Below, piece after piece: positions 10,701 through 19,709 of a stretch of DNA of 64,000 nt. How positions within the stretch are numbered: the stretch's first letter is position 1; every line of letters begins with the position of its first letter. This DNA is from Ectocarpus siliculosus (taxonomy: Eukaryota; Sar; Phaeophyceae; Ectocarpales; Ectocarpaceae). The stretch spans positions 6,690,881 through 6,754,880 of the forward strand of contig FN649741.1 in the NCBI GenBank assembly GCA_000310025.1, given 5' to 3'. The notes beneath the pieces were generated by a model, which was not told where the DNA came from, did not search any database, and worked only from the letters and a program-made list of their open reading frames with translations. Made by a program: the position numbers and the translations under genes.

Positions 10701-12541
10701 CCGAGAAACTCTTGCGACGAAGCCCCGAAAATGCATTTCGGAAAATTAGCGGATAATCCAGCAGCACGGAGGCGTGTGAGAACGAGCACCAGGGCAGCTA
10801 GATGGTCCTCCCACGTTTCGTTCGCAACTAGTATATCGTCCAGCCAGCTAAACACACCATCAATAACTCCCAAAGCAGACTTCACTCGACGCGTAAACGC
10901 AGAAGGTAATACTGTCAGTCCGAAACCCGCACGTGTGAATTCGAACAACATTCCGTCTGCGTCGCGGAAAGCTGTTTTGTGGCGATCCTTTTCGGCGATT
11001 TCAATTTGGTGAAAGCCTGACGCGAGATCGATCTGCGTGAAGTACCGCTTGCCTTTCAGCCCATCGAATATAGTTTGCATATCGCCTAGCCCACCACTAT
11101 CAGATACCAAAAGCTTGTTCAACACTCTCCAGTCGATGCATAGCCGCATAGTACCATCTTTCTTCCTGACACACAGGCATTGGGCAGCCCATGGTGACAT
11201 GGAAGGTCGAATGATACCTCGATCTAGTAATTGCTGAATTTCAGCCCGGATCATGCGTCGTTCCTCGGGTGAAAATCGACGTTGTTTGGCTGCGTACGGT
11301 GTACAAAACTCGTCTATCAAAGGAAGTTCCAACTCACTGCCACCGCATGCTGCCACTCGCTTGGGGTCGATCGGGAACAAGCCTTCTTCTACGAACGTGG
11401 CCAGAACTTCGACTAATTCTTGCTTCTGCAACGCTCCCAGCTGCCCCATGTTGGCGTCGGCCGCTCGTACCGGGGTTGGTGAGGCCACTGAGGTCTCGTC
11501 GCTCATGTCGTCACTCACGTCACGGGCGGGCACAACGACCGAGCCAGGAAGTGGAGGGTCAACAGTGGACGGGGTATCGTCGAACAGAGAGTCGAAACGG
11601 GCGCGGTCGCGGACATTGAGCGCAATCATCCTGGCGCAAATGCTACCGTTAGCGGCTTCGGCTACCTCGGCTTCTCTGTTTACCAATTTGCAGTACACTG
11701 GCGTGCCTGGTGTCCACCACATCACTGCGCGCGCAATCCCAACCTTGGCACCCTTCTCTAAATCGAAACGCTCTGTGGGCAGCACCATCACCAACTGTCT
11801 GTCCTGTGGTTGAGGTCCAATCGCTACCGTTTGTATCGCGATACTCGTGAACCCTGACGACATCCTTGAACTTAGGACCAGGTCCCATTCCAGGGTGCTG
11901 TCATCCTCCCACGCGATGTCAAGATGCCTGGGCAGCTCTGGCAGCGGGGCTATGTCGGACAAGTTAGTGTCGCGTTGTGAGTCGCATGTCAAAAGAGCAA
12001 AGCGGTCACGTGCAGCTACAAGCGGAGACGGATGAGCCGGATCCTCTACCATCTGCGACAGAAATGGCACGAAGGGTGCCGAGGGCGTGGGCTGGAAACC
12101 CTTGCCCTCCCCAAAATCAAGCGTGCTCTTGTTGCGTCGCAGATACTCCGCGCCAATGATAAAACCGTACGGGAGGTCCGGTACTACTCTGGCAGTGATG
12201 AATCGAACCTGAGCGTCTGCATTGAACTGTATCGGAATCGTGACATGCCCAAGAATACGCATTGGAGGCACTCCACTCTCTGACGGGTTTGCTGCCGCTA
12301 GGACTCCTGCTGAACGTCTGTCCAAACGACATCGCGCTAACTTCCGTACGCGAAACCACAACTCTAACGAGATGTAATTGCCTCCACCCGCCCCGGTATC
12401 GAGCAAGATATCTACTGGGTACGACTTACGTCTACGCCCGACCTGCCCGATCTCACCGCGTATCCACAACTGATCGCCTGCGTAGTGCTCTGCCTTAGCA
12501 GACGCAAGGTGCCCCGGGTTGACGAGACCCGGGTCCTCGTC
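7745..12541 (-). CDS. pol: gypsy Pol: protease, reverse transcriptase, RNase H, integrase
   Basis: The uninterrupted frame encodes about 1,570 residues from the methionine-equivalent near 12469, and stays open up to the end of gag, in the same frame. Counting from 12469: protease DTGAG (24-28); RT with QIDLASGFHQIE (479-490) and the catalytic WLDD (542-545, in place of the usual YxDD); RNase H from about 690 with FEMHVDASS; integrase zinc region H-H-C-C at about 1054-1091; catalytic D1119, D1178 and E1214. After the integrase comes a C-terminal tail with two SH3/chromo-like segments, the last reading YWRVRYSNQNWEEMTRQELE. Gag and pol share a frame with one stop between them, as in retroelements that make Gag-Pol by read-through. 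Confidence 0.9.
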   Translation of the reverse strand, partial: DEDPGLVNPGHLASAKAEHYAGDQLWIRGEIGQVGRRRKSYPVDILLDTGAGGGNYISLELWFRVRKLARCRLDRRSAGVLAAANPSESGVPPMRILGHVTIPIQFNADAQVRFITARVVPDLPYGFIIGAEYLRRNKSTLDFGEGKGFQPTPSAPFVPFLSQMVEDPAHPSPLVAARDRFALLTCDSQRDTNLSDIAPLPELPRHLDIAWEDDSTLEWDLVLSSRMSSGFTSIAIQTVAIGPQPQDRQLVMVLPTERFDLEKGAKVGIARAVMWWTPGTPVYCKLVNREAEVAEAANGSICARMIALNVRDRARFDSLFDDTPSTVDPPLPGSVVVPARDVSDDMSDETSVASPTPVRAADANMGQLGALQKQELVEVLATFVEEGLFPIDPKRVAACGGSELELPLIDEFCTPYAAKQRRFSPEERRMIRAEIQQLLDRGIIRPSMSPWAAQCLCVRKKDGTMRLCIDWRVLNKLLVSDSGGLGDMQTIFDGLKGKRYFTQIDLASGFHQIEIAEKDRHKTAFRDADGMLFEFTRAGFGLTVLPSAFTRRVKSALGVIDGVFSWLDDILVANETWEDHLAALVLVLTRLRAAGLSANFPKCIFGASSQEFLGMIIDATGMHPAPSKLEAIANMPRPRTVEDLRTFLGLTGYLRQFVPQYSVIAAPLSDILRNKAFASKRARKLPIPWGETEEHAFQQLRLSLASPTVLAFPDPNAPFEMHVDASSVGAGATLLQTIDGTPRIIAFASHKFSRTDARRGPTERECMGVLWGVDHFKPYLAGRQFKVVTDCSALTWLFRSRELCPKLHRWALRLMEYDIVLEWKAGMHHVLPDALSRLPVASASPGDIDDSFPDDFTTPNSEAVVGPQGPVLNGRRLAELTLEEESEPMDVVHASDQLNIAPLFADFPFAACASLNDPLPPRRSSRKRTPSVRLQPLNDPQLPTVAQVLSSGLQPAFVPEPIEPLPTQLPEAVPPECTRSADVGEVLSAGGESPFRSAVDTGSTAIHRALRTLKNPDTLVRHQQSDALLGQVRRDLEGSGRAGYSLDVKGVLRFAFEKGKPVIATPKSMVADILALVHTLQGHAGVGATLALIRDHFHWPTLARDVRHYVLSCSCRRRKRPSSRRVPMLPGRPLEPWDELEIDLLKIDTTSLSGNKYILLVVDRASKFPFGFPLATKEAIGVARALSELCLTFGVPRVIRCDGGREFGGEVVTHLCRWLQADITFGAADHARGQGTVERLGGWMQGLLAELCKCWNDRWDEYVSPAIWIKRTLPDTSVHPHMTPFELLFGRKPRTSLDSLAPLSEEGNQDHSGGLDNFVERRKQNLREVRLVLEKRHDLRVAARSKANATISRTSASVTVEKGNLVLVREADSSRHRDKRGRKLQHDLYTGPWTVEEILQRGLSVKVKMQGRKLRSRRVCTAELKPFHIRPPHHLRHSIAEEFMQFAWGPDFCLPVEQPDQGLFVSLSDCRRVHSPTGSLVWEYKAISQAGVESVWLPESELLRAFTRLQLDGFIALWHLYHPELADQLTPRSTPRTPLSAREALGIYPIGFTFQKDFGGGLKLQGQVFGYRDRYWRVRYSNQNWEEMTRQELERCLH

Positions 12542-14746
12542 TCATAAGTTGGCTGAATCCCTGGGTCCCAACGGGATGTCTCCTGCCGTCATTGCTGTCT
12601 CATGCTCGCCCGCCACGTGGAGCTCGAGTCCCATGGCGACGGCCGTGTCGAAATGGGATGGTGACAACGCGGCCAGGATCCGGCGGGGCCTCGAGCTGCC
12701 CTCCGGTTGCGGTACGCTCTTGTAAAATGACTGGGGCAGCAAGTCGTGGCGCCACCGGCACCGGGTCGATCGACGGCAAGCGGAAAACACGTGGCCGTAG
12801 CAGATCCTCCGCTCCTGAAGGTAGTCGAGGATCACCTGCCTGGGTGCCGTCGCCGGCGGGGGATCCGACGCCGTGGCTGGAACGGCAGCCGTCGGCGGCG
12901 TTGCCGCTGGTGCGCCCATCGACGGAGCTGCTTTTTCCGCGAAAGGGACACCGTGCTGGCCCGGAACACTGGCCTTGTGGTTCTGGAACGCTGCGACGGC
13001 AACCGACGAAGGGAACTCTGGGGCAGCAACGAGCGGTGCTACGGCGGCGGCCGAGGTTAGCCCGACGGCAGGCAGCGGCCGTTGGTGCGCGCTGCCCTCC
13101 GGGGTAGGTTGCGACGAGTGGTGAAACGACGCTAAGCCGGATGTGGTGAACAGATTTCGAAAGTCGTTCATCGACATGTGCCGAGTCGTTGCTGTAGCTG
13201 CGCACAATCTATCCTGCCCTCCCGCACGGGTTGGCTTGCGGGGCGTGGGTGGGGTCATGTATGGCTTAGAACGCGCGCTCAACACGTCAACAAACTTGCG
13301 GTACAGACCCTCCGTTATCGTGCCCCGGTGGCGCATGTGATCTCCCATGGGGTTGTGAGATTCCTGACGCAACTTCTGCAGGGTGGTGCTGACAGAATGG
13401 ATGTGTTCGTGTAGCAACCCGTTGACCCCCGCTCTGTCGAGCGGGTTCGGTAGCAGCACCTCGGCAACGCGTTCGAACAAGGCTGTCATCTGTACTGCCG
13501 AAATATACCGCCAAAAATAGCTCTGTTCGGTGATGTGGGGTCGGTCGGGATCTACCAACGTGGCTCTGAAGGCTGCCAAAACGCGGGCTGCTGCGGTAGG
13601 CATGGATTCCGGTGTACCAAGCGTCAGAGACTGCAACGACGTAGTAGCGTACTCCACCGCACCTCCCGTCAGGGCATACTCACGCACACAGATACGCAAC
13701 CAGTCTGTAGCCGTAACACTGTCACGCGGGGTGTCTACTACTTCTCCTGTTATGCGATACACTTGTACGGTGTCGGCCGAAGTGATCTGGTTGTGCGTCA
13801 ACAGGTGCTCGTGAAGTAGATCAGTCAGCAATTCTCTGCGCCGACTGGTGTGAACGTCTGGTTGTGTCGCCCAAAACCCGTTAAGGAATACATCTGGTTC
13901 CAGCGCAATTACCCCGGAGTCAAGAGTACGGAGGACACTCCTGACTTTCTGCTGTAGCAACACGGCGCAGTTGGCAAGCGACAACTCTCCCGGGTGTGGC
14001 CCCGCATACACGGGTCCCGAAACCTTGTCCACAATTCGCTTACGAGCTCTCTCTAACACTTTCGACATCTGGTTAGCCTCTGCTCCGAAGGGCTTACCGG
14101 GGAGGCGTGGGGCCTCGTAAGTGAACGCTCTCGTCGCCTGGGTCGGAGCTGCGTACGCAGCACTCCAACCGTCTCGCGCTGCCGGTGTGGCCCATGTTGT
14201 TCCCTGATCTTGGATCTGAGCTGCGTACGCAGCGCTCTGATCGTCCCGAGCTGCCGGTGCGGCCCATCTTGTTCCCCGACGCTGTTCCGCCGGCGGGGCA
14301 ATTCCGGCAGCGCCCGTCTGGTACTCGGCGACCCTAGCGGCCTCGGGCGCGTACCCGGCGTCGCGTGGGTCCCGTGGGGAGGGTCGCTGGCCGGTGCCGC
14401 GGTGGCCACGTGCGGGAGGACCAGGCGGGTTGGACTCCTCGGAGTACTCGCGGCGGTTCTGTTGGCGCGAGCGCGAGGGCGAGCGGGGCGGGTCCCTCCC
14501 GCTGGTGCGAGAGTGGCGGTCCCTGGAGCGAGAGTGGCGGTCCCTGGAGCGAGAGTGGCGGTCCCTGGAGCGAGAGTGGCGGTCCCTGGAGCGGGGGTTG
14601 CGGTCCCTATCGCGAGAGCGAGACGCCCTGGCCGGAGCAAGCGCCGCCCTCCTCCGCCATGTCGGCTGATCCCTGGAGCGTGCGCGATCGTGCGGGGGGG
14701 CAGAGCGGGCTAGCGAAGGGGTGGTAGAGCGGGCAGGAGAAGCCAT
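12542..14746 (-). CDS. gag: gypsy Gag with RS-rich region and CCCH finger
   Basis: A 734-residue protein if the methionine of MASPARSTTP is the start; the frame is open further upstream but over a run that encodes mostly Phe/Leu from leader sequence, so the inner start is preferred. The N-terminal third is basic, with repeated SRDRHSR units from a 24-nt tandem repeat (about 14500-14600), resembling an RS domain. The middle is a helical region typical of capsid size. Near the C-terminus C-x7-C-x5-C-x3-H (CYGHVFSACRRSTRCRWRH) forms a CCCH-type zinc finger where most Gags have a CCHC knuckle. No CCHC was found. Capsid assignment is by position only. Confidence 0.75.
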   Translation of the reverse strand: MASPARSTTPSLARSAPPHDRARSRDQPTWRRRAALAPARASRSRDRDRNPRSRDRHSRSRDRHSRSRDRHSRSRDRHSRTSGRDPPRSPSRSRQQNRREYSEESNPPGPPARGHRGTGQRPSPRDPRDAGYAPEAARVAEYQTGAAGIAPPAEQRRGTRWAAPAARDDQSAAYAAQIQDQGTTWATPAARDGWSAAYAAPTQATRAFTYEAPRLPGKPFGAEANQMSKVLERARKRIVDKVSGPVYAGPHPGELSLANCAVLLQQKVRSVLRTLDSGVIALEPDVFLNGFWATQPDVHTSRRRELLTDLLHEHLLTHNQITSADTVQVYRITGEVVDTPRDSVTATDWLRICVREYALTGGAVEYATTSLQSLTLGTPESMPTAAARVLAAFRATLVDPDRPHITEQSYFWRYISAVQMTALFERVAEVLLPNPLDRAGVNGLLHEHIHSVSTTLQKLRQESHNPMGDHMRHRGTITEGLYRKFVDVLSARSKPYMTPPTPRKPTRAGGQDRLCAATATTRHMSMNDFRNLFTTSGLASFHHSSQPTPEGSAHQRPLPAVGLTSAAAVAPLVAAPEFPSSVAVAAFQNHKASVPGQHGVPFAEKAAPSMGAPAATPPTAAVPATASDPPPATAPRQVILDYLQERRICYGHVFSACRRSTRCRWRHDLLPQSFYKSVPQPEGSSRPRRILAALSPSHFDTAVAMGLELHVAGEHETAMTAGDIPLGPRDSANL

Positions 14747-15224
14747 CTGCGTTGACGAAAGAAAGAGAAAAAAAAAGGAAGAAAAGGGGTAGGCGCGGGA
14801 GCAGTGAGTATCCATGTAATGGGGAGTGCCAGGACCGGCGTGGGGACGCGTGTGACACTCGGTGCGCGATGTGTGCGCGATGTGTAGAGGGCGAGGCAGG
14901 TAAGGAACACGGAATGAAACTTGCGAGCACCAACGAGGGGAAAAGTAACGCTGCACAACAGCGAGGTGGAATTACAGCACTGGTGGCAACACACGACTAG
15001 GAAAATTTAAACAAAGTGCACGAAGTAAGATGAACGCTCCCCCCGAGCGTCGAAAGAGACACTCGATCGTGTCTGGTGGTGCTGGCCAAAGGTTACGAGA
15101 GCGGGTATGAGCCAGGGGCGCCGGGCGTACGCACAAAGAGGGAGTCGGAGGAAACTGGTAGGACCAAGTTAGAGGGGACACTAGAATCCCCGGACAAAAA
15201 AATATAGTAATACAAGTTGAGCAT

Positions 15225-15800
15225 AGTGGAAGCACCCAGCACCAGGCGGCGTGCATAGTTAGTTATAAGCACCCCGTGCTAGGTGACAGAAAAGAAAACA
15301 ACGAAAAACAGCAATCACAAATTGAACACGGGGAACACCCAGCACCAGGCGACGTGCAGAGTTAGTTATAAGCACCCAGTGCTAGGTGACAGAAAAAAAC
15401 AAACGAAAAACAGCAATCACAAATTAAACACTGGGAACACCCAGCACCAGGCGAAGCACCCAGCACCAGGCGACGTGCATAGTTAGTTATAAGCACCCAG
15501 TGCTAGGTGACAGAAAAAAAAAACAAGGAGCAGAGTTAGTTATAAGCACCCAGTGCTAGGTGACAGAAAAAACAAACGAAAAACAGCAATCACAAATTAA
15601 ACACTGGGAACACCCAGCACCAGGCGAAGCACCCAGCACCAGGCGACGTGCATAGTTAGTTATAAGCACCCAGTGCTAGGCGACAGAAAACACATGGAAA
15701 AAAAAAAAGAAGGAAAAAAAAGTAATATAAGTTGAGTAAGTGGGAGCACCCAGCACCAGGCGATAGTTAGTTATTAGCACCCAGTGCTAGGCGACAGAAA
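15225..15800. repeat. tandem repeats in the gypsy leader
   Basis: About six copies of a unit starting AGTTAGTTATAAGCACC, with CAGTGCTAGGTGACAG and, in most units, CACCCAGCACCAGG. Unit length varies from about 50 to 120 bp. CCAGTGCTAGG and CCCAGCACCAGG partly mirror each other, so the leader RNA could form repeated hairpins. Confidence 0.8.
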
Positions 15801-15877
15801 GCCAAAAACAAAAACATGGCGATCACCGATAGAAAACGCAAGGAACATGTGTCGGACAGACCCAACGCAAGACAAAA

Positions 15878-15901
15878 ATATATATATATATATATATATA
15901 A
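15878..15901. repeat. TA microsatellite
   Basis: About eleven TA units within the gypsy leader. Confidence 0.9.
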
Positions 15902-16389
15902 GCGGCACCAAACGCTTTTGTTGCACGTTTCGGTGTCAGTGTGCGTTAAGCGAGCAGGTTAGTGGCAGCCGGGGAACACCTGGCCTGGGAGACTGCGACG
16001 CACAACACCCCTGTTGACTCGCACTGCCCTCCCATGCGATCACGCTCATCTCTTTTTTCTCTTTTGCTCGTTCATCATCAATTTTCGTTTGGCTTTTCGA
16101 TTAGGAGTAGGCGGCAACGGCCAGGGCAGTCGAGTCAAACAGAGTGTGTGGTCGAGCACTTCCCACCTATGGCCGTTCCCACGTGAACAAGCAATCATCT
16201 GGGGTCGTGTTAGTTCTCGAGAGATGGCATCCCGGGAAACAGGGTGTTTCCGGTGATGCGCAATCAATGCGTGCAGGCGATGAGTGGTAATCAGCGTGTG
16301 CATGCTGTGTGCTGCTGAAACACGAAAAAGCAAGGTAGAACACGGCGGTTCACACGCGCGCAACACGCGTGCTCTGCTGTTGGACACCA

Positions 16390-16548
16390 TGAAACGAGTC
16401 GCTCGACTCTAGGAAGGGAGAGGCGGCATTGCATGTTCTCAACGGGTCACTGATATTCCCGTTCATGCCAGAGATATTCGGCGCGAGAAAGGTTTACTGG
16501 CTTCTCCGCCCACGCCATGCATATTGGACAAAAGCTGTCCCACACTGA
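16390..16548 (-). repeat. LTR part of the gypsy element (bases 276-434)
   Basis: These 159 bp are identical to 6726-6884 and carry the LTR end next to the primer-binding site. The match stops at 16548. The other part of this LTR is at 5171-5448. Confidence 0.9.
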
Positions 16549-17037
16549 GGTTAGGAGTAGAGTGTAGGGTAAAATAGCTGGCACTGTTGAAGGAAATACG
16601 TAGAGGTGGGTATTTCTCGCCCGTGAAGCAGAGGGGCAGTCGATGCAAAAGCCACGGCGCTTGTGCGAGAGTTTTTAGATTGGAACGTGCACACATCACG
16701 TACGGGAGTACCTCTAACATTTGTTTTTGCTTAAGCAAAAAACGGCACCCGTATCGGAGCGGTTTTCCATAAAAAAACTTCGAAAAATAAAGAATGCAAG
16801 GGGAAAGGAGTAACAGTTATTGGGGTTCTGTAAAACGGGCCAGATGAAGGAGGAGGGCCCCATGCAGCTCTGTACCTTCGAAGAAGTCCAATGACTCTTC
16901 TTTTGACTCACGACGAAACACATACTTGAGAGGTAGTTGAGAAGCCCTCCCGAACCCTCTGGTGATGTAAAGACGATATCATGTCGGTAACCAATCACAG
17001 AGTATGCCACCGCCGCGATGGTTGTTTATGCAGAAAC
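16549..17037 (-). other. gene-poor stretch, possibly the upstream part of the KDZ gene
   Basis: No clear gene. On the minus strand a short open piece (about 17020-16920) encodes VIGYRHDIVFTSPEGSGGLL and ends at a GTGAGT donor. The minus-strand edge at 16549 is pyrimidine-rich with CTAAC, like the front of a splice acceptor. If the inversion model is right, this edge originally joined the KDZ fragment at 5449, where CCACAG would complete the acceptor. This is inference. Confidence 0.25.
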
Positions 17038-18219
17038 TGTTAGTATACCCTTGTAAGTGTGTTGAAGATGATGGTATCACTTGTATTTAGGACAGCAGAC
17101 ACGATCAGGACGCGGCGGGAGAGAGAGAGTGCCACGACACAGCAAGCACTCCCGCAGGGTCGAGCCCCGTGGATCAACCGTGAAACCAACCCAGGGGACT
17201 ATCAATTCCTATCTGCGTAGCCAATTCCTACAGTCCCGTTGGAATATCGCTCATGCACACACGAACACCCTCCCTGGTCCTTTACGCTAGCTAGTAACTA
17301 ACCACTAGTGGGCATGCACACGCCGGATGTGACGAAAACCCAAACGGACAAAAAACCAACGCGAGAAAATAACAGGGGGAAACCCGGCCTCCGGGTCAAA
17401 ACCCCCACCAATATTCACCGTTCCACCAGATACTGTCACTGTTGCGCTACCAGAGCAAGATCAATATGTACATGCATAATACCAGTCGCGCCAGGATCCA
17501 CGCTCGGAATCTATATCTACAAACGTGGGCGGCGTGCTATCATATTCTTCCTGCATGACGTACCAAGATCATAACCCTGTTTCCAACAACGGCCTATCTC
17601 AATTCTTGGTGAGCAATAGCGTAAGACTATCCTGAGGAGTTGGTTCAAACAACTACCATGCGGCTGCGCTACTATCTGTTCTTCAAACAAACATCAGACA
17701 AACATCGAAATCGCCCCCCCCCCTCGCTGACGTAACACAGCGCACCGGGGCATAAGGGAGTCATCCAACATTTTCTGAGCGACACACAACCGGCATGCAT
17801 TTTTCGACAATCCTCTGTTCTCGTCGACGTACAACACTGATGTCCCAATTTTTCCTCATACGTTCCTTCAGCGGTTCCAACAGTATCCCAGATTCCTGCA
17901 CATTTCGCAACCTAGAGAACGGCCCCACTTGGCGGCAATCAAGAAGTTTCAACCAAATGACTACCAGGAAAATACTGAACATGTGGACGCGAACGCCTCC
18001 CGAGAAACACGGAACACCCTCCCTGGCTCTTCAACCAAAGTGCACTCATGACAACTAACGAGGATCACCAACTTCGCTACGAATACCATCAAACACCAAA
18101 TACCGTCAAGAAAGAAGCGCCAATCCAGCATTGTGATGCGTGTTGCTCCCCTCCCAGCGCTCGTCCCGGCCTGTAGCCTCGCCAGAAAAGGAGTTCCCGT
18201 TTTAGCATCACGAGGCAAG

Positions 18220-18680
18220 TACCCTCCCCCCCACGCCCCTTCCGACGTGCCGCGGGGTTCGCCCTCACGCCCTTTCCGGCGCGCCACGGGGCTGCTTCGG
18301 TTTTCTCCCCCCCTCACGCCCCGTCCGACGCGCCATGGGGCCTTAGATTATTTTTTGTTGTTGCCCTCCCGCGCCCCTCCCGTCGCGGCTGCGAGCACAC
18401 GGCCCTCCCGCCGTGTTATTTTGTTGTTGCCCTCCCGCGCCCCTTCCGTCGCAGCTATGGGCCTCAATTGTTGTTTTTAGTATGATGCTCCCCCCCACGC
18501 TCCTTGCTGCGCGGCACGGGGCTGGTTTGCTTGTTGCCCTCCCGCGCCCCTTCCGTCGCGGCTGTGGGCACACGACCGTCTCGCCGTGTTCTCTGAATGT
18601 TGCCCCCCCACGCCCCTTCCGTCGCGGCTATGGGCACACGGCCTTTCGGCCGGTTTTCTGTGTCTCCACCCTCCCACGCT
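18220..18680. repeat. GC-rich degenerate minisatellite inside the LTR element
   Basis: At least eight imperfect units built on CCCGCGCCCCTTCCGTCGCG, often followed by GGCTATGGGCACACGG, spaced roughly 30 to 70 bp apart. They seem to be internal to the element and carry no convincing frame. Confidence 0.75.
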
Positions 18681-18953
18681 GCTGCAATGGTGCCATCTTC
18701 ACCATCTCCTGCTGCTGCTGTTGTGTGTGGATGGAGCGCGCGCAGTGACTCGCGCGGCTATGATGTATTTCCTCCGCCTCTTCTTACAAGGTCTCACGTG
18801 CTACATCCAGCTCCTCGTCATCGCTCGCCACCACGATCGCCAGGACTGCCTACAGGATCTGCACGATACTGACCGATGCCCCCGCTTGTTGCACCGATAT
18901 TATCTACTGCCTCACCCCACCGTGTCTTTTTTCCCATGGCCCCACGATTAGCT

Positions 18954-19709
18954 TCACCTGGTTGCTTTGATGGCGCATCGACGGCGTCGTGGGGATGCAT
19001 GCTGCCCCAGCTCTCTAGACGAAAGCACTTTCCCGCGGTCAACAGGCGCACTTGGTGTGCCGTCTGCGGCACCCCCTCCAGCGCCGCACAGCTCTTCTCG
19101 GCGTGATGAGTACGTTGCTCTGACTCTTCGGCAAGTGCCTCGCGCGGCGGCTGCATCTCTACCAGCGTTGCCTATGTTGTAGAGGTATTCGGTGTTCTGG
19201 AATCTACCAAACCCACCGTTAGCAGGGACCTGAAATGCCCACATCGGTTCGCCTTCCGCAACCGGCCGACTGCTGATGATCTCTTCTGCAGCCGTGTAGC
19301 CTATGCAAGCGCCCACCGCAGCAGGCTGCTCTTGGGATGATGACCCCCTGACGTCCCCGCTGCCCGGTCCTACGCCCAGGTCCGCTCCACCAGGGATCCT
19401 TGGCAATACCGGGCTGGTTCCCGGTCTGGTGCTCCTTCCCCCGTGCTTTGCGGGCGGCGTGATTCCGTCGTTGTGCGGCCCCTCTTCCAGCAGGCCGCGG
19501 GCAGACGTAGCACCCGTAACGACAGCGCCCACCGTGGCGCCGCCGGACTCCCCCTCCTTCTCTAACTTTCCGAGGGTGGCTCGGAGTAGCCCTGCCAGCT
19601 GCTGTACCTCGTCCGTCAGGCCTGAAACTTTGCTCTCCAGGTTGTCAACCCTGCCCTGCGTACTAGTGGTGACGTGGGCAGCCTCTGCTGCAACATCGGC
19701 GTCACTCAT
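18954..19709 (-). CDS. Gag-like open frame of the non-autonomous LTR element
   Basis: About 251 residues from the ATG of MSDADVAAEA, starting within 40 nt of the LTR. Residues from about 20 to 60 form a likely coiled coil (LESKVSGLTDEVQQLAGLLR), followed by a Gly/Pro-rich stretch and a piece reading GEPMWAFQVPANGG. No zinc knuckle is seen. Calling it Gag-like rests on its place in the element and the coiled coil. Confidence 0.45.
   Translation of the reverse strand: MSDADVAAEAAHVTTSTQGRVDNLESKVSGLTDEVQQLAGLLRATLGKLEKEGESGGATVGAVVTGATSARGLLEEGPHNDGITPPAKHGGRSTRPGTSPVLPRIPGGADLGVGPGSGDVRGSSSQEQPAAVGACIGYTAAEEIISSRPVAEGEPMWAFQVPANGGFGRFQNTEYLYNIGNAGRDAAAARGTCRRVRATYSSRREELCGAGGGAADGTPSAPVDRGKVLSSRELGQHASPRRRRCAIKATR

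Larger units (their letters stand above)
6726..16548 (-). mobile_element. Ty3/gypsy LTR retroelement, young, coding region looks whole
   Basis: The element reads on the minus strand. Its parts are a primer-binding site next to the LTR part at 16390 (minus-sense TGGTGTCCAACAGCAGAG, 16372-16389), a long repeat-rich leader, gag (14746-12542), pol with protease, RT, RNase H and integrase (to 7745), a 585-bp 3' region, a polypurine tract (GGGGGGA at 7160-7166) and a 434-bp LTR (6726-7159). The second LTR is present as two parts, 16390-16548 and, inverted, 5171-5448; all overlapping LTR bases are identical, so insertion was recent. GCTG occurs just before 5171 and, in the pre-inversion arrangement, just after the other LTR, a plausible 4-bp target duplication. 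Gag and pol open frames are long; structurally the element carries one rearrangement. Confidence 0.9.

Noticed and set aside
10086-11012. 308-codon plus-strand frame inside pol
   Set aside because: Shadow of the conserved RT region on the minus strand.
12600-13205. 201-codon minus-strand frame overlapping gag
   Set aside because: Alternative phase within GC-rich gag; no start context or domain.
6726-16548. The 159-bp direct repeat as the complete LTR of the gypsy element
   Set aside because: It lacks TG at one end and has no purine tract at that edge; the 434-bp LTR starting TGTTACGG after GGGGGGA fits better.
18133-18951. Plus-strand Pro/Ser-rich frames in the non-autonomous LTR element
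   Set aside because: Produced by the GC-rich minisatellite; not conserved between units.
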